DNA from: an uncultured Propionibacteriaceae bacterium | GTDB lineage: Bacteria; Actinomycetota; Actinomycetes; Propionibacteriales; Propionibacteriaceae | Length of the DNA: 10,562 nucleotides | Assembly (NCBI GenBank): GCA_936924635.1 | Contig: CAKZHP010000033.1 | Span: 1 to 10,562, forward strand | Direction: 5' to 3' | Shown here: in pieces, positions 1-5,451 of the stretch | Numbering within the stretch: the first letter of the stretch is position 1 | Layout: each line of letters begins with the position of its first letter | The notes under the pieces: model-generated | Seen by the model: the letters and a program-made list of their open reading frames with translations, nothing else | Databases searched by the model: none | What the model was told of the DNA's origin: nothing | Translations under genes and position numbers: made by a program

Positions 1-40
1 CTTGGCGTGACTGGAGTTCAGACGTGTGCTCTTCCGATCT
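1..40. other. Sequencing adapter left on the contig end
   Basis: Bases 7-40 match the Illumina TruSeq index-side adapter (the read 2 primer site), ending in the familiar CTTCCGATCT. Bases 1-6 are where index bases would lie. This is not biological DNA; host sequence starts at 41. Any reading frame running into it gains adapter peptides: MTGVQTCALPIW on the plus strand, and SEEHTSELQSR at the end of the relaxase frame on the minus strand. Confidence 0.97.
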
Positions 41-1414
41 GGCCAGCCACCCGGCGGCGTCCGAGGGTGACCCCGCGCGGGTCATCAGGCTCAGGTGCCG
101 GCATGCCACGCGGACCTCGTCGCTGGTGCGCGCGGACCGGTCGGCGTACTGCGCGGCGGCTGCCGCGGTGGCCGCGGCCGCCGCGAACTTCTCGTGCACC
201 TGGCCCTGCGAGCTGGATGCCAGCTGCGCCCACAGGGACGCGGCGTCTCGGCTCGCGCCGGCCATCGCGCCCTGCCCGCTGAGGTCCTCGGCGGCCACAC
301 GGGTAGCCCATCGGGCGATCGCCTGCTGGGCGGCGTTCCACGACGCCTCGCGGCGCTGGACGTGCTCGGGGACGGTGGCCTGCCCGCGCCACACCTCTAG
401 CGCCGACCGGCGCGCCTCCGGGGTGTCCTCCCACCCCCGGCGGAGCGTGGGCAGGGACAGGTCGCCGGCGAGGGAACGGCCGCCGAGCCACGGGCCGGAA
501 CCGTCCCGGAGCCGGACCGAATACCCCACGACCTCGTCCTGTCCGCCCTTGGCGAAACGCGGCCGGATCCGCACGCCCTGGCGCAGGACGTCGGCCATCC
601 ACTGCCGCTCGGTCCCGGCGCGGGCGGCGGCGCTCCGCACGATCGTCGCCAGCCGGTCCCGCTCGCTCATCCCGGGCGCGACGCGGCCGCCCGAGCGGGC
701 GGCCTCGGCCATCGAGTAACCGGGCATGCCGCGCTGCTCGCTGCGCTCCTTGACCGGCCGTAGCCCGTGTCGCTGCTCGATCCCGTCGACGATCGTTCGT
801 GACCGCGCGAACGAGCGGTGCTCGCTGGCCCACCGGCCATCGGGCCGAACCAGGCAGACCGCGAGGTGCATGTGGTCGTTGCCGCCGTTGCTGCGACCGT
901 GCCGCCACGCGGCCCACTCGCAGTCCGGGGCGTCCCCGCCGGCGAAACCCATCCCCTCGACGTACTCGGCGGCGATCCTCGACCACGCCTCGTCGGTCAG
1001 TTCGCCCTCGTCGGCGGCGAGGGAGAAACTCACGTGGAAGACGTGCGAGCGGCCCTCGCGTCTCTGGGACGCCCACGGCACATCGGCCGTCAGGCCGCGG
1101 TCCTGCTCGACCACGGCGGCGCCACCGGCGCCCCCGCCCGCCGGGACCCGCTCGGGCGCGCCGACGAACTGGCGCCAGTGCCGCTCCAACCGTGCACCGA
1201 CCCGCCGCGCGTCGCGCGAGTCCAGCGCCTCGTCCCCGAGCTCGACCGCCAGGTCGCCACGGTGGAAGAACTCCACGCCCTCGATGCTCGTCATGCCCGC
1301 GCCGGTCGACGCGATCATCCGCTGCTCCGTGTGCTCCTCGGCCTTCCCGCCACCCCACAAGTACGCCGCCAGCCCACCGAAGTCACGACCGCCCCCGCTG
1401 ACCTTCACGATCAT
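41..1414 (-). CDS. Relaxase / mobilization nuclease (3' end missing)
   Basis: This frame stays open from an ATG at 1414 to the contig end, about 458 codons before the adapter. It is the conjugative relaxase that nicks oriT and pilots the strand into the recipient. The N-terminus reads MIVKVSGGGRDFGGLAAYLW, with Y18 the likely catalytic tyrosine. It continues GGGKAEEHTE, like the YLfGPGkxxEHt motif of actinobacterial relaxases (PF03432). H124 and H127 lie in HVFHVSFS. N179, H181 and H183 lie in GNDHMHLAVCLV, the metal-binding three-histidine region. The C-terminal third is alanine-rich and helical. Its ATG overlaps the mobC stop (ATGA), implying translational coupling. The true stop lies off the contig and cannot be seen. 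A MOBP-like class is inferred from the MobC partner. Confidence 0.93.
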
Positions 1415-1830
1415 CGGGACCCCACCTGCTCCTCGACGCGCGCCAGCACCTCGTGCACGCGCCCGTTGGCCTTCTCGACCGCGGCGGTCGCCGCGGCCAT
1501 CTCCGCGGGAACCTCGCCCGTCGAGTTCGCCACCCTGGCCAGCTGGTTCAGCAGCGACGTCAGCCGCGCGTGCAGCCGACCGACCGCGCGGACGTCCTCG
1601 GCCAGCTCGGCGTACCGGGCGGCCGCCTCGACACCACCGGACTGCGCCGCCGCCATGAGCGCCCGCTGGATCGAGACCCCCTGCGCGGCCGCCAGGGCGA
1701 ACAGGAACCGGTACTCGTCATCGGTGCACGTGAGCACAACACGGTGGCGCCGGCCGTCGTCACCGGCGCGGTTCGCGCGCCGTCGACCGGGCGCCGAACG
1801 GCGCCCAGCGTTCTGCTCCTCGTCGGTCAC
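1411..1830 (-). CDS. mobC: MobC-like relaxosome accessory protein
   Basis: The protein has 139 residues and starts at GTG 1830, chosen for the GAGAGGGG ribosome site a few bases upstream. After a basic N-terminal arm (residues 9-30, arginine-rich) comes a ribbon-helix-helix-like unit: RHRVVLTCTDDEY, then two helices to about residue 62. A helical stretch LTSLLNQLARVANSTG (90-105) follows, typical of the bacterial mobilization family MobC (PF05713), and then a C-terminal helix. MobC proteins bind oriT and help the relaxase open the nic region. Its position fits: directly upstream of the relaxase with a 4-nt overlap, and directly downstream of the repeat-rich oriT candidate. Length is normal for the family. 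Confidence 0.85.
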   Translation of the reverse strand: MTDEEQNAGRRSAPGRRRANRAGDDGRRHRVVLTCTDDEYRFLFALAAAQGVSIQRALMAAAQSGGVEAAARYAELAEDVRAVGRLHARLTSLLNQLARVANSTGEVPAEMAAATAAVEKANGRVHEVLARVEEQVGSR

Positions 1831-1950
1831 GACGGCCCCTCTCGCCAGCGCAGCGACCCCGCCCTGCGCGGGGACTCACACGACGAGTGTGCCCCAGGGG
1901 CCGGCCGGGTGGCCAGCCCCGATTCCGCCTTATGGCACATAAGTTTCCAT

Positions 1951-1975
1951 CTTGCTCCCGCTGTAGCGGAGCAAG
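1951..1975. repeat. Strong hairpin in the oriT candidate
   Basis: Arms CTTGCTCC (1951-1958) and GGAGCAAG (1968-1975) pair perfectly. The stem continues as GCT/AGC around a single bulged C at 1959, leaving a GT loop. A smaller perfect dyad (CTTATG/CATAAG, 1929-1943) sits 7 bp away. A hairpin of this kind beside an A/T-richer stretch is what relaxases commonly recognise next to nic, so this is the best single candidate for the relaxase-binding repeat. Confidence 0.6.
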
Positions 1976-2018
1976 AGTTTCGAGGGCTCTACCGGTAGCC
2001 GGGAACGGCCGTCGGCGA

Positions 2019-2024
2019 TAGCGT
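2019..2024 (+). promoter_or_regulatory. Possible -10 element for a leaderless transcript
   Basis: TAGCGT fits the actinobacterial TANNNT -10 pattern and ends 6 nt before the ATG at 2031. No ribosome-binding site is visible before that ATG. The spacing would put the transcript start on the start codon itself. No convincing -35 box is seen. Confidence 0.35.
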
Positions 2025-2030
2025 GGTCGC

Positions 2031-2354
2031 ATGACCTCGCAGCCGAACGAAGCACTCTCCGCCCGTGACCTCGCAGCGCAGCTGCTCGACGCGCGTCTCG
2101 ATGTCGTCTCGCGTCTCGCCTCGCACGGTCAGGACGTCGAGCGCGCCCGTGCCGCGCTCGACGAGGCGGAGAGGACGTACGCCGCGACGTGGAAGGAGGC
2201 GGCGGACGCGGGCTGGACCGACGCGGAACTGCGGAAGATCGGTCTGACCCAGCCGGGACGGCGGACGCCGGGCCGGCCGCGCAAGCGCGCGGCCTCCTCC
2301 CCCTCGCCGTCTGCTCCGGCGTCGGGCGAGCCGGAGCAGACGCCGGCGGTCTGA
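2031..2354 (+). CDS. Small unknown protein divergent from the mob genes
   Basis: I do not recognise this 107-residue protein. Residues 10-55 (ARDLAAQLLDARLDVVSRLA and onward) look like one or two long helices, possibly a coiled coil. DAGWTDAELRKIGL (residues about 59-72) follows and resembles a small helix-turn-helix-like unit. The tail is basic and proline/serine-rich, with GRPRKR, an AT-hook-like patch. It reads away from the oriT candidate. Charge, tail and position suggest a DNA-binding accessory of transfer or copy control, but this is inference. The frame is supported by strong G/C at third positions and by the stop lying just before a terminator-like hairpin. Confidence 0.72.
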   Translation: MTSQPNEALSARDLAAQLLDARLDVVSRLASHGQDVERARAALDEAERTYAATWKEAADAGWTDAELRKIGLTQPGRRTPGRPRKRAASSPSPSAPASGEPEQTPAV

Positions 2355-2366
2355 CGGCGCGGTGGG

Positions 2367-2385
2367 GCGGGGTGTCGTACCCCGC
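2367..2385 (+). terminator. Terminator-like hairpin after the small gene
   Basis: GCGGGGT (2367-2373) and ACCCCGC (2379-2385) pair perfectly around GTCGT, starting 13 nt after the stop at 2352-2354. There is no T-run, as is common for hairpin terminators in high-GC actinobacteria. Confidence 0.45.
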
Positions 2386-2390
2386 GCACC

Positions 2391-2436
2391 CATGTGGACG
2401 GCACGAGCTGGAACAGCGGCTCGTCCCGCCCACATG
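2391..2436. repeat. 18-bp inverted repeat, 16 of 18 matched
   Basis: The left arm is 2391-2408 (CATGTGGACGGCACGAGC) and the right arm is 2419-2436 (GCTCGTCCCGCCCACATG). They are separated by ten bases, with mismatches at two arm positions. It lies 5 bp beyond the terminator-like hairpin. It could be a second stem of a bidirectional terminator, a protein-binding dyad, or a recombination or replication site. The near-symmetric, imperfect arms are typical of a bound dyad, but nothing ties it to a named protein. Confidence 0.75.
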
Positions 2437-2685
2437 TGCACGCCGGGACCCGGACGTGACCAGCCCGCCCCCCGTCGACGTCGTCACCTGCGGCGGTAAC
2501 GTTCCGGGCGTCGAACGTCGACCCGGGACGGCCCTCCTGGACGAGGAGGCGCCGTGGGGAAACCCCGTCCGGGGAGAACGGAGGGATTCTCGGTGCGAGG
2601 GCGCGTGACGCCCCAGCGGTGACCGGGCGGACGGGGCCGGGTTAGACGCTCGTGGGGTCGGGTGCCGTACGCGCCGGCGCGCGGC
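2437..2685. other. Gene-free stretch with small hairpins
   Basis: No reading frame here is convincing; the frames on both strands are low-complexity arginine/proline products. Short dyads are GTCGA/TCGAC (2510-2522), CCTCCT/AGGAGG (2533-2549) and GGGG-AAA-CCCC (2556-2566). The last two lie side by side and could form a structured RNA or a terminator for genes on either strand. It ends at the stop of the minus-strand recombinase. I see no AT-rich region or iterons that would mark a replication origin. Confidence 0.5.
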
Positions 2686-3312
2686 TCACCGGGTCGAGGT
2701 GGTCGGCTCCTGGTCGATGCGCAGACCCGCGTGGGAGGGGCTCGAGGAAGCGGCACGATCGAGGGCGCGGGACACGCTGGATCGGCTGACGCCGAGCGTC
2801 TGCCCGATCTTCGACAGGCTCTCCCCGTCGGCGTGCATCCGCTGCGCCTGCCGGACCCGGTCCGGGGTCATCACCGTCGGCCGGCCGCCGACGCGGCCCT
2901 CGGCCCGCGCGCGCGCCAGACCGGCGCGCGTGTTCTCTCGGATCGTGTCGACGCGCAGCTGCGCGAACACCGCGACGATCCCGAACAGGGCACGGCCCAT
3001 CGGGGTCGTGGTGTCGATGTCCGGCTCCGTCACGCTCTTGATGTGCACGCCCCGCTCGTGCAGGTCGTTGATGACCTCCACGGCCATCGTCGTCGTGCCC
3101 GCCAACCGGTCCAGGCGCCACACCACGAGGGTGTCCCCCGAGCGCAGGTAGTCCAGGCACGCCAGCCACTGCGGGCGGTCGGCACGGCGCGAGGACTGCG
3201 CGTGGTCGACGAACACCCGCGCCGCGCCCGCGGCGCGCAACGCCTCCACCTGCGCCCCGGGATCCTGCTCGTGGGTGCTGACGCGCGCGTAGCCGACGAC
3301 GTTGGCGCTCAC
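2686..3312 (-). CDS. Serine recombinase (resolvase/invertase type) 1
   Basis: This is a small serine site-specific recombinase of 208 residues, cutting paired DNA sites through a serine-DNA link. VVGYARVSTHEQ holds the catalytic Ser12 and Arg10. LVVWRLDRL (62-70) supplies the second conserved Arg-x-x-Arg. PMGRALFGIVAVFAQLR leads into the long E-helix. GRPTVMTP precedes a C-terminal helix-turn-helix (SLSKIGQTLGVSRSSVSRAL, 166-184). The start is taken at GTG 3312 because the resolvase fold begins there and AGGGG lies upstream; the same frame runs open to 3648, but those residues are antisense-like or belong to the transposase remnant's other frame. The usual GRS after DRL is replaced by AGT. 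It differs clearly from recombinase 2, so it is not a recent duplicate. Confidence 0.9.
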   Translation of the reverse strand: MSANVVGYARVSTHEQDPGAQVEALRAAGAARVFVDHAQSSRRADRPQWLACLDYLRSGDTLVVWRLDRLAGTTTMAVEVINDLHERGVHIKSVTEPDIDTTTPMGRALFGIVAVFAQLRVDTIRENTRAGLARARAEGRVGGRPTVMTPDRVRQAQRMHADGESLSKIGQTLGVSRSSVSRALDRAASSSPSHAGLRIDQEPTTSTR

Positions 3313-3328
3313 CGCTCGTACCCCTGCT

Positions 3329-3577
3329 CGCGGCGGAGGGCCGGCCGCTGACCGGAGCCAGGTGCTCCACGAACGCCAGCAGCTCAGGCGCGGTCCGACG
3401 CACGCCGGCATCGGCGCGCTGCGCCCGCTCAAGAGCCGAGATGCCACCTGTCCGGTAGAGGCTGTGCCAACGCGAGAGCGTTCGCTCTCCCACTCCGGTC
3501 TCCCGAGCGAGGCTCGCCAGTGGGATGCCGTCTTCGACGTGGAGCCGCAGGATCTTCCACTTCTGCGGCCCGTCCAT
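3329..3577 (-). pseudogene. 5' fragment of a Mu/TniA-type DDE transposase
   Basis: Starting at ATG 3577, about 83 residues read as the N-terminal DNA-binding part of a large transposase. KWKILRLHVEDGIPLASLAR and TGVGERTLSRWHSLYRTGG form a helix-turn-helix, and PELLAFVEHLAP then GRPSAA is the linker usual before the next domain. The frame then becomes the shadow of recombinase 1, so the catalytic DDE domain and C-terminus are missing. The ATG lies 1 nt after the TGA of recombinase 2 (TGACATG), the tight resolvase-transposase linkage expected in a transposon operon. Known relatives are Tn5053/Tn402-type TniA and related actinobacterial proteins. The exact break point (about 3326-3340) is inferred from where the protein pattern stops. 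Confidence 0.72.
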
Positions 3578-3578
3578 G

Positions 3579-4196
3579 TCACGCCTGCGCGATGCTCTCG
3601 CGAGCGGCGGCGTCCCGCTGGTGGCGGTAGAGCGTCGCCCGTGACCATCCCACCAGGCGCGCCGCCTCCTCAGCGGTGCGCCCCTTCGCTCTCTCTTCGG
3701 CAGCGATCGCGAGCTTGCGATCCACGACCTCCGGGTTCACGGGCGGCCGGCCGAATTTCGTGCCCTGGGCCCGGGCTGCTGCGATTCCCGCGTTGACGCG
3801 CTCGGTGATCAGCTCGCGTTCGTACTCCGCCAGTGTTGCCAGCATCCCGAGCATTAGCCGGCCCGACGACGTCTCGGGATCGATCCCGTCGGAGACCGAC
3901 TGGATCTTCACGCCGCTGTCCCGCAGCAGGTTCACGGTGTTGAGCACGTCGATCAGCGACCGGCCCAGTCGGTCGATCCGCCAGACCACCACCGTGTCCC
4001 CAGGCTCCGCGTAGGCCAGGAGCTTCTTCATGCCCGGACGCTCCGCTGCGCTTTTCGCCCCGGATGTCACGTCCGAGAACACGTCCCGCTTTTGCACGCC
4101 GGCGGCAAGGAGAGCGTCGAGCTGCAGTGCCGGGTCCTGCCCCGCCGTCGACACTCGCGTGTACCCCAGAAGCCTCATTGCCACATGATGCCCCAT
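3579..4196 (-). CDS. Serine recombinase (transposon resolvase type) 2
   Basis: This 205-residue protein carries LLGYTRVSTAGQ with catalytic Ser16 and Arg14, VVVWRIDRLGRSL (70-81), and GRLMLGMLATLAEYERELITERV (112-134) with a standard E-helix. FGRPPV follows, then a C-terminal helix-turn-helix (TAEEAARLVGWSRATLYRHQ, 174-193). The start at ATG 4196 is preferred because GGAG lies 7 nt upstream (GGAGCGATTTT-ATG). An internal ATG at 4178 has no ribosome site. It would resolve transposon cointegrates at a res site, most likely in 4197-4320. All motifs are intact, so it is probably active. It is followed after 1 nt by the transposase fragment. Confidence 0.93.
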   Translation of the reverse strand: MGHHVAMRLLGYTRVSTAGQDPALQLDALLAAGVQKRDVFSDVTSGAKSAAERPGMKKLLAYAEPGDTVVVWRIDRLGRSLIDVLNTVNLLRDSGVKIQSVSDGIDPETSSGRLMLGMLATLAEYERELITERVNAGIAAARAQGTKFGRPPVNPEVVDRKLAIAAEERAKGRTAEEAARLVGWSRATLYRHQRDAAARESIAQA

Positions 4197-4403
4197 AAAA
4201 TCGCTCCGTCGGAAGATCTGAGACGAAGAACGGTGCGACGACTTCTCGAGACACTCCGGCCAACTGTCGGCCCAGCTCGAGACGATCCGCCCGCCACCCG
4301 AGCGGATGTCTCACAAAACTGTACCTTCACGAGATGCTTGGTCATTCGGCCGGATATGCAAGAACCATCGAGCGGAGAATCAACCTCTTGATACTCTTGC
4401 GGC
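4197..4403. promoter_or_regulatory. Intergenic region: candidate res site, transposon end and promoters
   Basis: This 207-bp gap is visibly less GC-rich than the genes around it. The motif T(C)GAGAC occurs three times on the plus strand at 4219-4224, 4246-4252 and 4277-4283, about 28 and 31 bp apart. Spaced repeats are usual for resolvase sub-sites and for transposase-binding ends. A minus-strand TGTCTCGAGAAGTCG starting at 4253 could be a transposon terminus (TGTC start). TACTCT at 4392-4397 fits a -10 box lying 6 nt before the ATG at 4404, so that remnant may once have been leaderless. Both readings are tentative. Confidence 0.4.
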
Positions 4404-5240
4404 ATGAGGATCATCGTGTGTGGGGGCAGGTATGGGTGGTCTCGCGCTGGCACACGGACTCTCGGGGAAGGCTGAGGTCGTAGTTGTAGAGCAGGATGTC
4501 GCTGCCGCGGACGTCGATAGCGCCCACCCGTCGATGGCGAGCGCGGCGATCCATTCCTCGTCGCTCAAGGCGTCGCTCTCGGGCCGGGTGATCGGCGAGA
4601 GCTTCTGGGCCGCCAGCGCCGCCCCGCTGGAGATGGTGAACCCGGTGAGCAGGACCGAGCGCAGCAACGCCGCACTGCGCCGGTCGTCGCTGTACACCTC
4701 GAGCATCGACCGCACTCCCTCAATGGACGGTTCGAGGTGCAGCGGTGCCAGGTCGTCGAACCCGTCGCTGGCAACCCGGTCAAGGATGACGACGAGCAGC
4801 TCGTCAACCGTGCCATACATGCTGACGAGCCAGTCGAGGTCGCGTCCGGAGACCTTCGCGACCCGCGCGAGGGTCACGGACTGGATCCCGCCGTGCTGGA
4901 TGAGGGTGAAGACGGCATCGAGCAGGGGCTGCTCGTCGCGCAGAGGGAACTGCTCCCATCGTGGCGAGGACGATCCGAGGCGTCGGCGAGGTGCCGGCAG
5001 ACCGCAGTACCGCGCGATCGTGCCCAGCGTGCGGTCCCACCACCGCTCGGTGTCGGGGTACACCTGGGCGTACCAGCCCAGTGCGCAGCCCTCGAGTGCG
5101 AGGTAGGCGACACCGGCGCGCGGGTCTCGGGCAGTCGCCGGCGCCACGGTGTCGACCGCCCGCTGCAGGCGGCGCTGCAGCGCTGATCTGACCTGCTGGT
5201 GGACGCGTCGAGTCGGGTGGGTCTCGTGGGCCTGGGTCAT
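4380..5240 (-). CDS. TetR-like regulator with internal HTH and aberrant C-terminus
   Basis: The protein has 286 residues from ATG 5240, with an excellent AGGAGG 9 nt upstream that overlaps the stop of the small upstream gene. The order is odd for TetR. Residues 43-85 (LALEGCALGWYAQ, WWDRTLGTIARYCGLP) look like a TetR ligand domain. The TetR-type HTH lies mid-protein (LLDAVFTLIQHGG, TLARVAKVSGRDLDWLVSMYG, 106-142), followed by a helical domain to about 242. The last ~42 residues (low-complexity Ser/Thr/Pro) are antisense to the FAD-monooxygenase fragment at 4404-4497, so the natural C-terminus appears to have been replaced at a junction near 4498-4515. It ends the minus-strand efflux operon. 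Ligand and target are unknown, and function may be impaired. Confidence 0.7.
   Translation of the reverse strand: MTQAHETHPTRRVHQQVRSALQRRLQRAVDTVAPATARDPRAGVAYLALEGCALGWYAQVYPDTERWWDRTLGTIARYCGLPAPRRRLGSSSPRWEQFPLRDEQPLLDAVFTLIQHGGIQSVTLARVAKVSGRDLDWLVSMYGTVDELLVVILDRVASDGFDDLAPLHLEPSIEGVRSMLEVYSDDRRSAALLRSVLLTGFTISSGAALAAQKLSPITRPESDALSDEEWIAALAIDGWALSTSAAATSCSTTTTSAFPESPCASARPPIPAPTHDDPHAARVSRG
4404..4497 (+). pseudogene. N-terminal fragment of an FAD-dependent monooxygenase, frameshifted
   Basis: From ATG 4404 the frame reads MRIIV. One extra base near 4419 then shifts it into VGAGMGGLALAHGL (GTG at 4420), followed by SGKAEVVVVEQD. Together this is the classic GxGxxG Rossmann start of group A flavoprotein monooxygenases, ending in the acidic residue that binds the ribose of FAD. 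Everything after about 4497 is antisense of the TetR-like gene, so over 300 expected residues are missing. Both the frameshift and the truncation make it non-functional. Families of this kind include drug-modifying oxygenases, but the substrate cannot be told from this piece. Confidence 0.72.
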
Positions 5241-5246
5241 CGGTGC

Positions 5247-5396
5247 TCACCTCCTGCGGGCTCTGCGTGCTCGCACGAGCGCGCCGAGCAGGGTGAAGTA
5301 GGCGGTGCGGTCGGTCTCGCGAAGCCGTGCGAGCCGCTGAACGAGCGACGGCGTGCGGCGGACCCCCACGTCTCGCTCCCGACGGTTCTCGGTCAT
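5247..5396 (-). CDS. Small basic unknown protein between the exporter and TetR-like genes
   Basis: The protein has 49 residues from ATG 5396 (MTENRRERDV...). The same frame is open to a GTG at 5462 (71 residues), but that start has no ribosome site. The core is SLVQRLARLRETDRTAYFTLLG, an amphipathic helix followed by a short hydrophobic stretch, and the protein ends in ARRARRR. I do not recognise it. Its stop lies inside the ribosome site of the next gene, 7 nt before the TetR-like ATG, so the two are likely coupled. It could be a remnant of a regulator N-terminus, given that the following TetR-like protein has an unexpected first domain. The start choice is uncertain. Confidence 0.5.
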   Translation of the reverse strand: MTENRRERDVGVRRTPSLVQRLARLRETDRTAYFTLLGALVRARRARRR

Positions 5397-5440
5397 GTCG
5401 TGCACCGGTCGTGTCGGAGGGCCGTCTGACTGACGGTCAT
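5393..5440 (-). CDS. Possible 15-codon coupling peptide
   Basis: ATG 5440 lies behind a strong GGGAGGTGAC ribosome site and encodes MTVSQTALRHDRCTT. It then stops at TGA 5393-5395, overlapping the ATG of the 49-residue gene (ATGA). The 49-residue gene has no ribosome site of its own, so this mini-frame may serve to deliver ribosomes to it. It is too short to judge by composition. Confidence 0.3.
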   Translation of the reverse strand: MTVSQTALRHDRCTT

Positions 5441-5451
5441 CGTCACCTCCC

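Larger units (their letters stand above)
1831..2030. other. Candidate origin of transfer (oriT), repeat-rich intergenic region
   Basis: This is the only gap between mobC (minus) and the divergent gene at 2031 (plus), and it contains six dyads in about 140 bp. They are CCCCGC/GCGGGG (1857-1873), CACAC/GTGTG (1877-1891), a 10-bp arm pair with one mismatch (1897-1920), CTTATG/CATAAG (1929-1943), an 8-bp arm hairpin (1951-1975), and the palindrome CTACCGGTAG (1989-1998). oriT normally lies next to mobC-relaxase genes and carries inverted repeats beside the nick. The nick site cannot be placed from sequence alone. The 1922-1950 stretch is also clearly less GC-rich than its surroundings, which suits strand opening. 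Promoters for both flanking genes must also lie here. Confidence 0.65.

Noticed and set aside
18..1358. Minus-strand 446-residue open frame over the relaxase
   Set aside because: It is the wrong frame, with arginine/glycine-rich composition; the true relaxase frame has no stop before the contig end and carries the catalytic motifs.
24..1942. Long plus-strand open frames across the relaxase and mobC region
   Set aside because: They are antisense to the relaxase and MobC frames, which carry clear motifs; the products are low-complexity Arg/Pro/Ser sequences and the first ones start in adapter sequence.
2189..2756. Open frames on both strands across the 2355-2685 gap
   Set aside because: They overlap the small plus gene or recombinase 1 in other frames, and the products are Pro/Arg/Gly-rich without coding pattern.
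3313..3648. N-terminal extension of recombinase 1 to a start at 3648
   Set aside because: The added residues have no resolvase similarity, overlap the end of recombinase 2 and the transposase fragment in another frame, and the GTG at 3312 is placed right before the catalytic fold.
4420..5106. Plus-strand 228-residue frame starting VGAGMGGLALAHGL, as an intact FAD enzyme
   Set aside because: Only the first ~26 residues are flavoprotein-like; the rest is antisense to the TetR-like gene.
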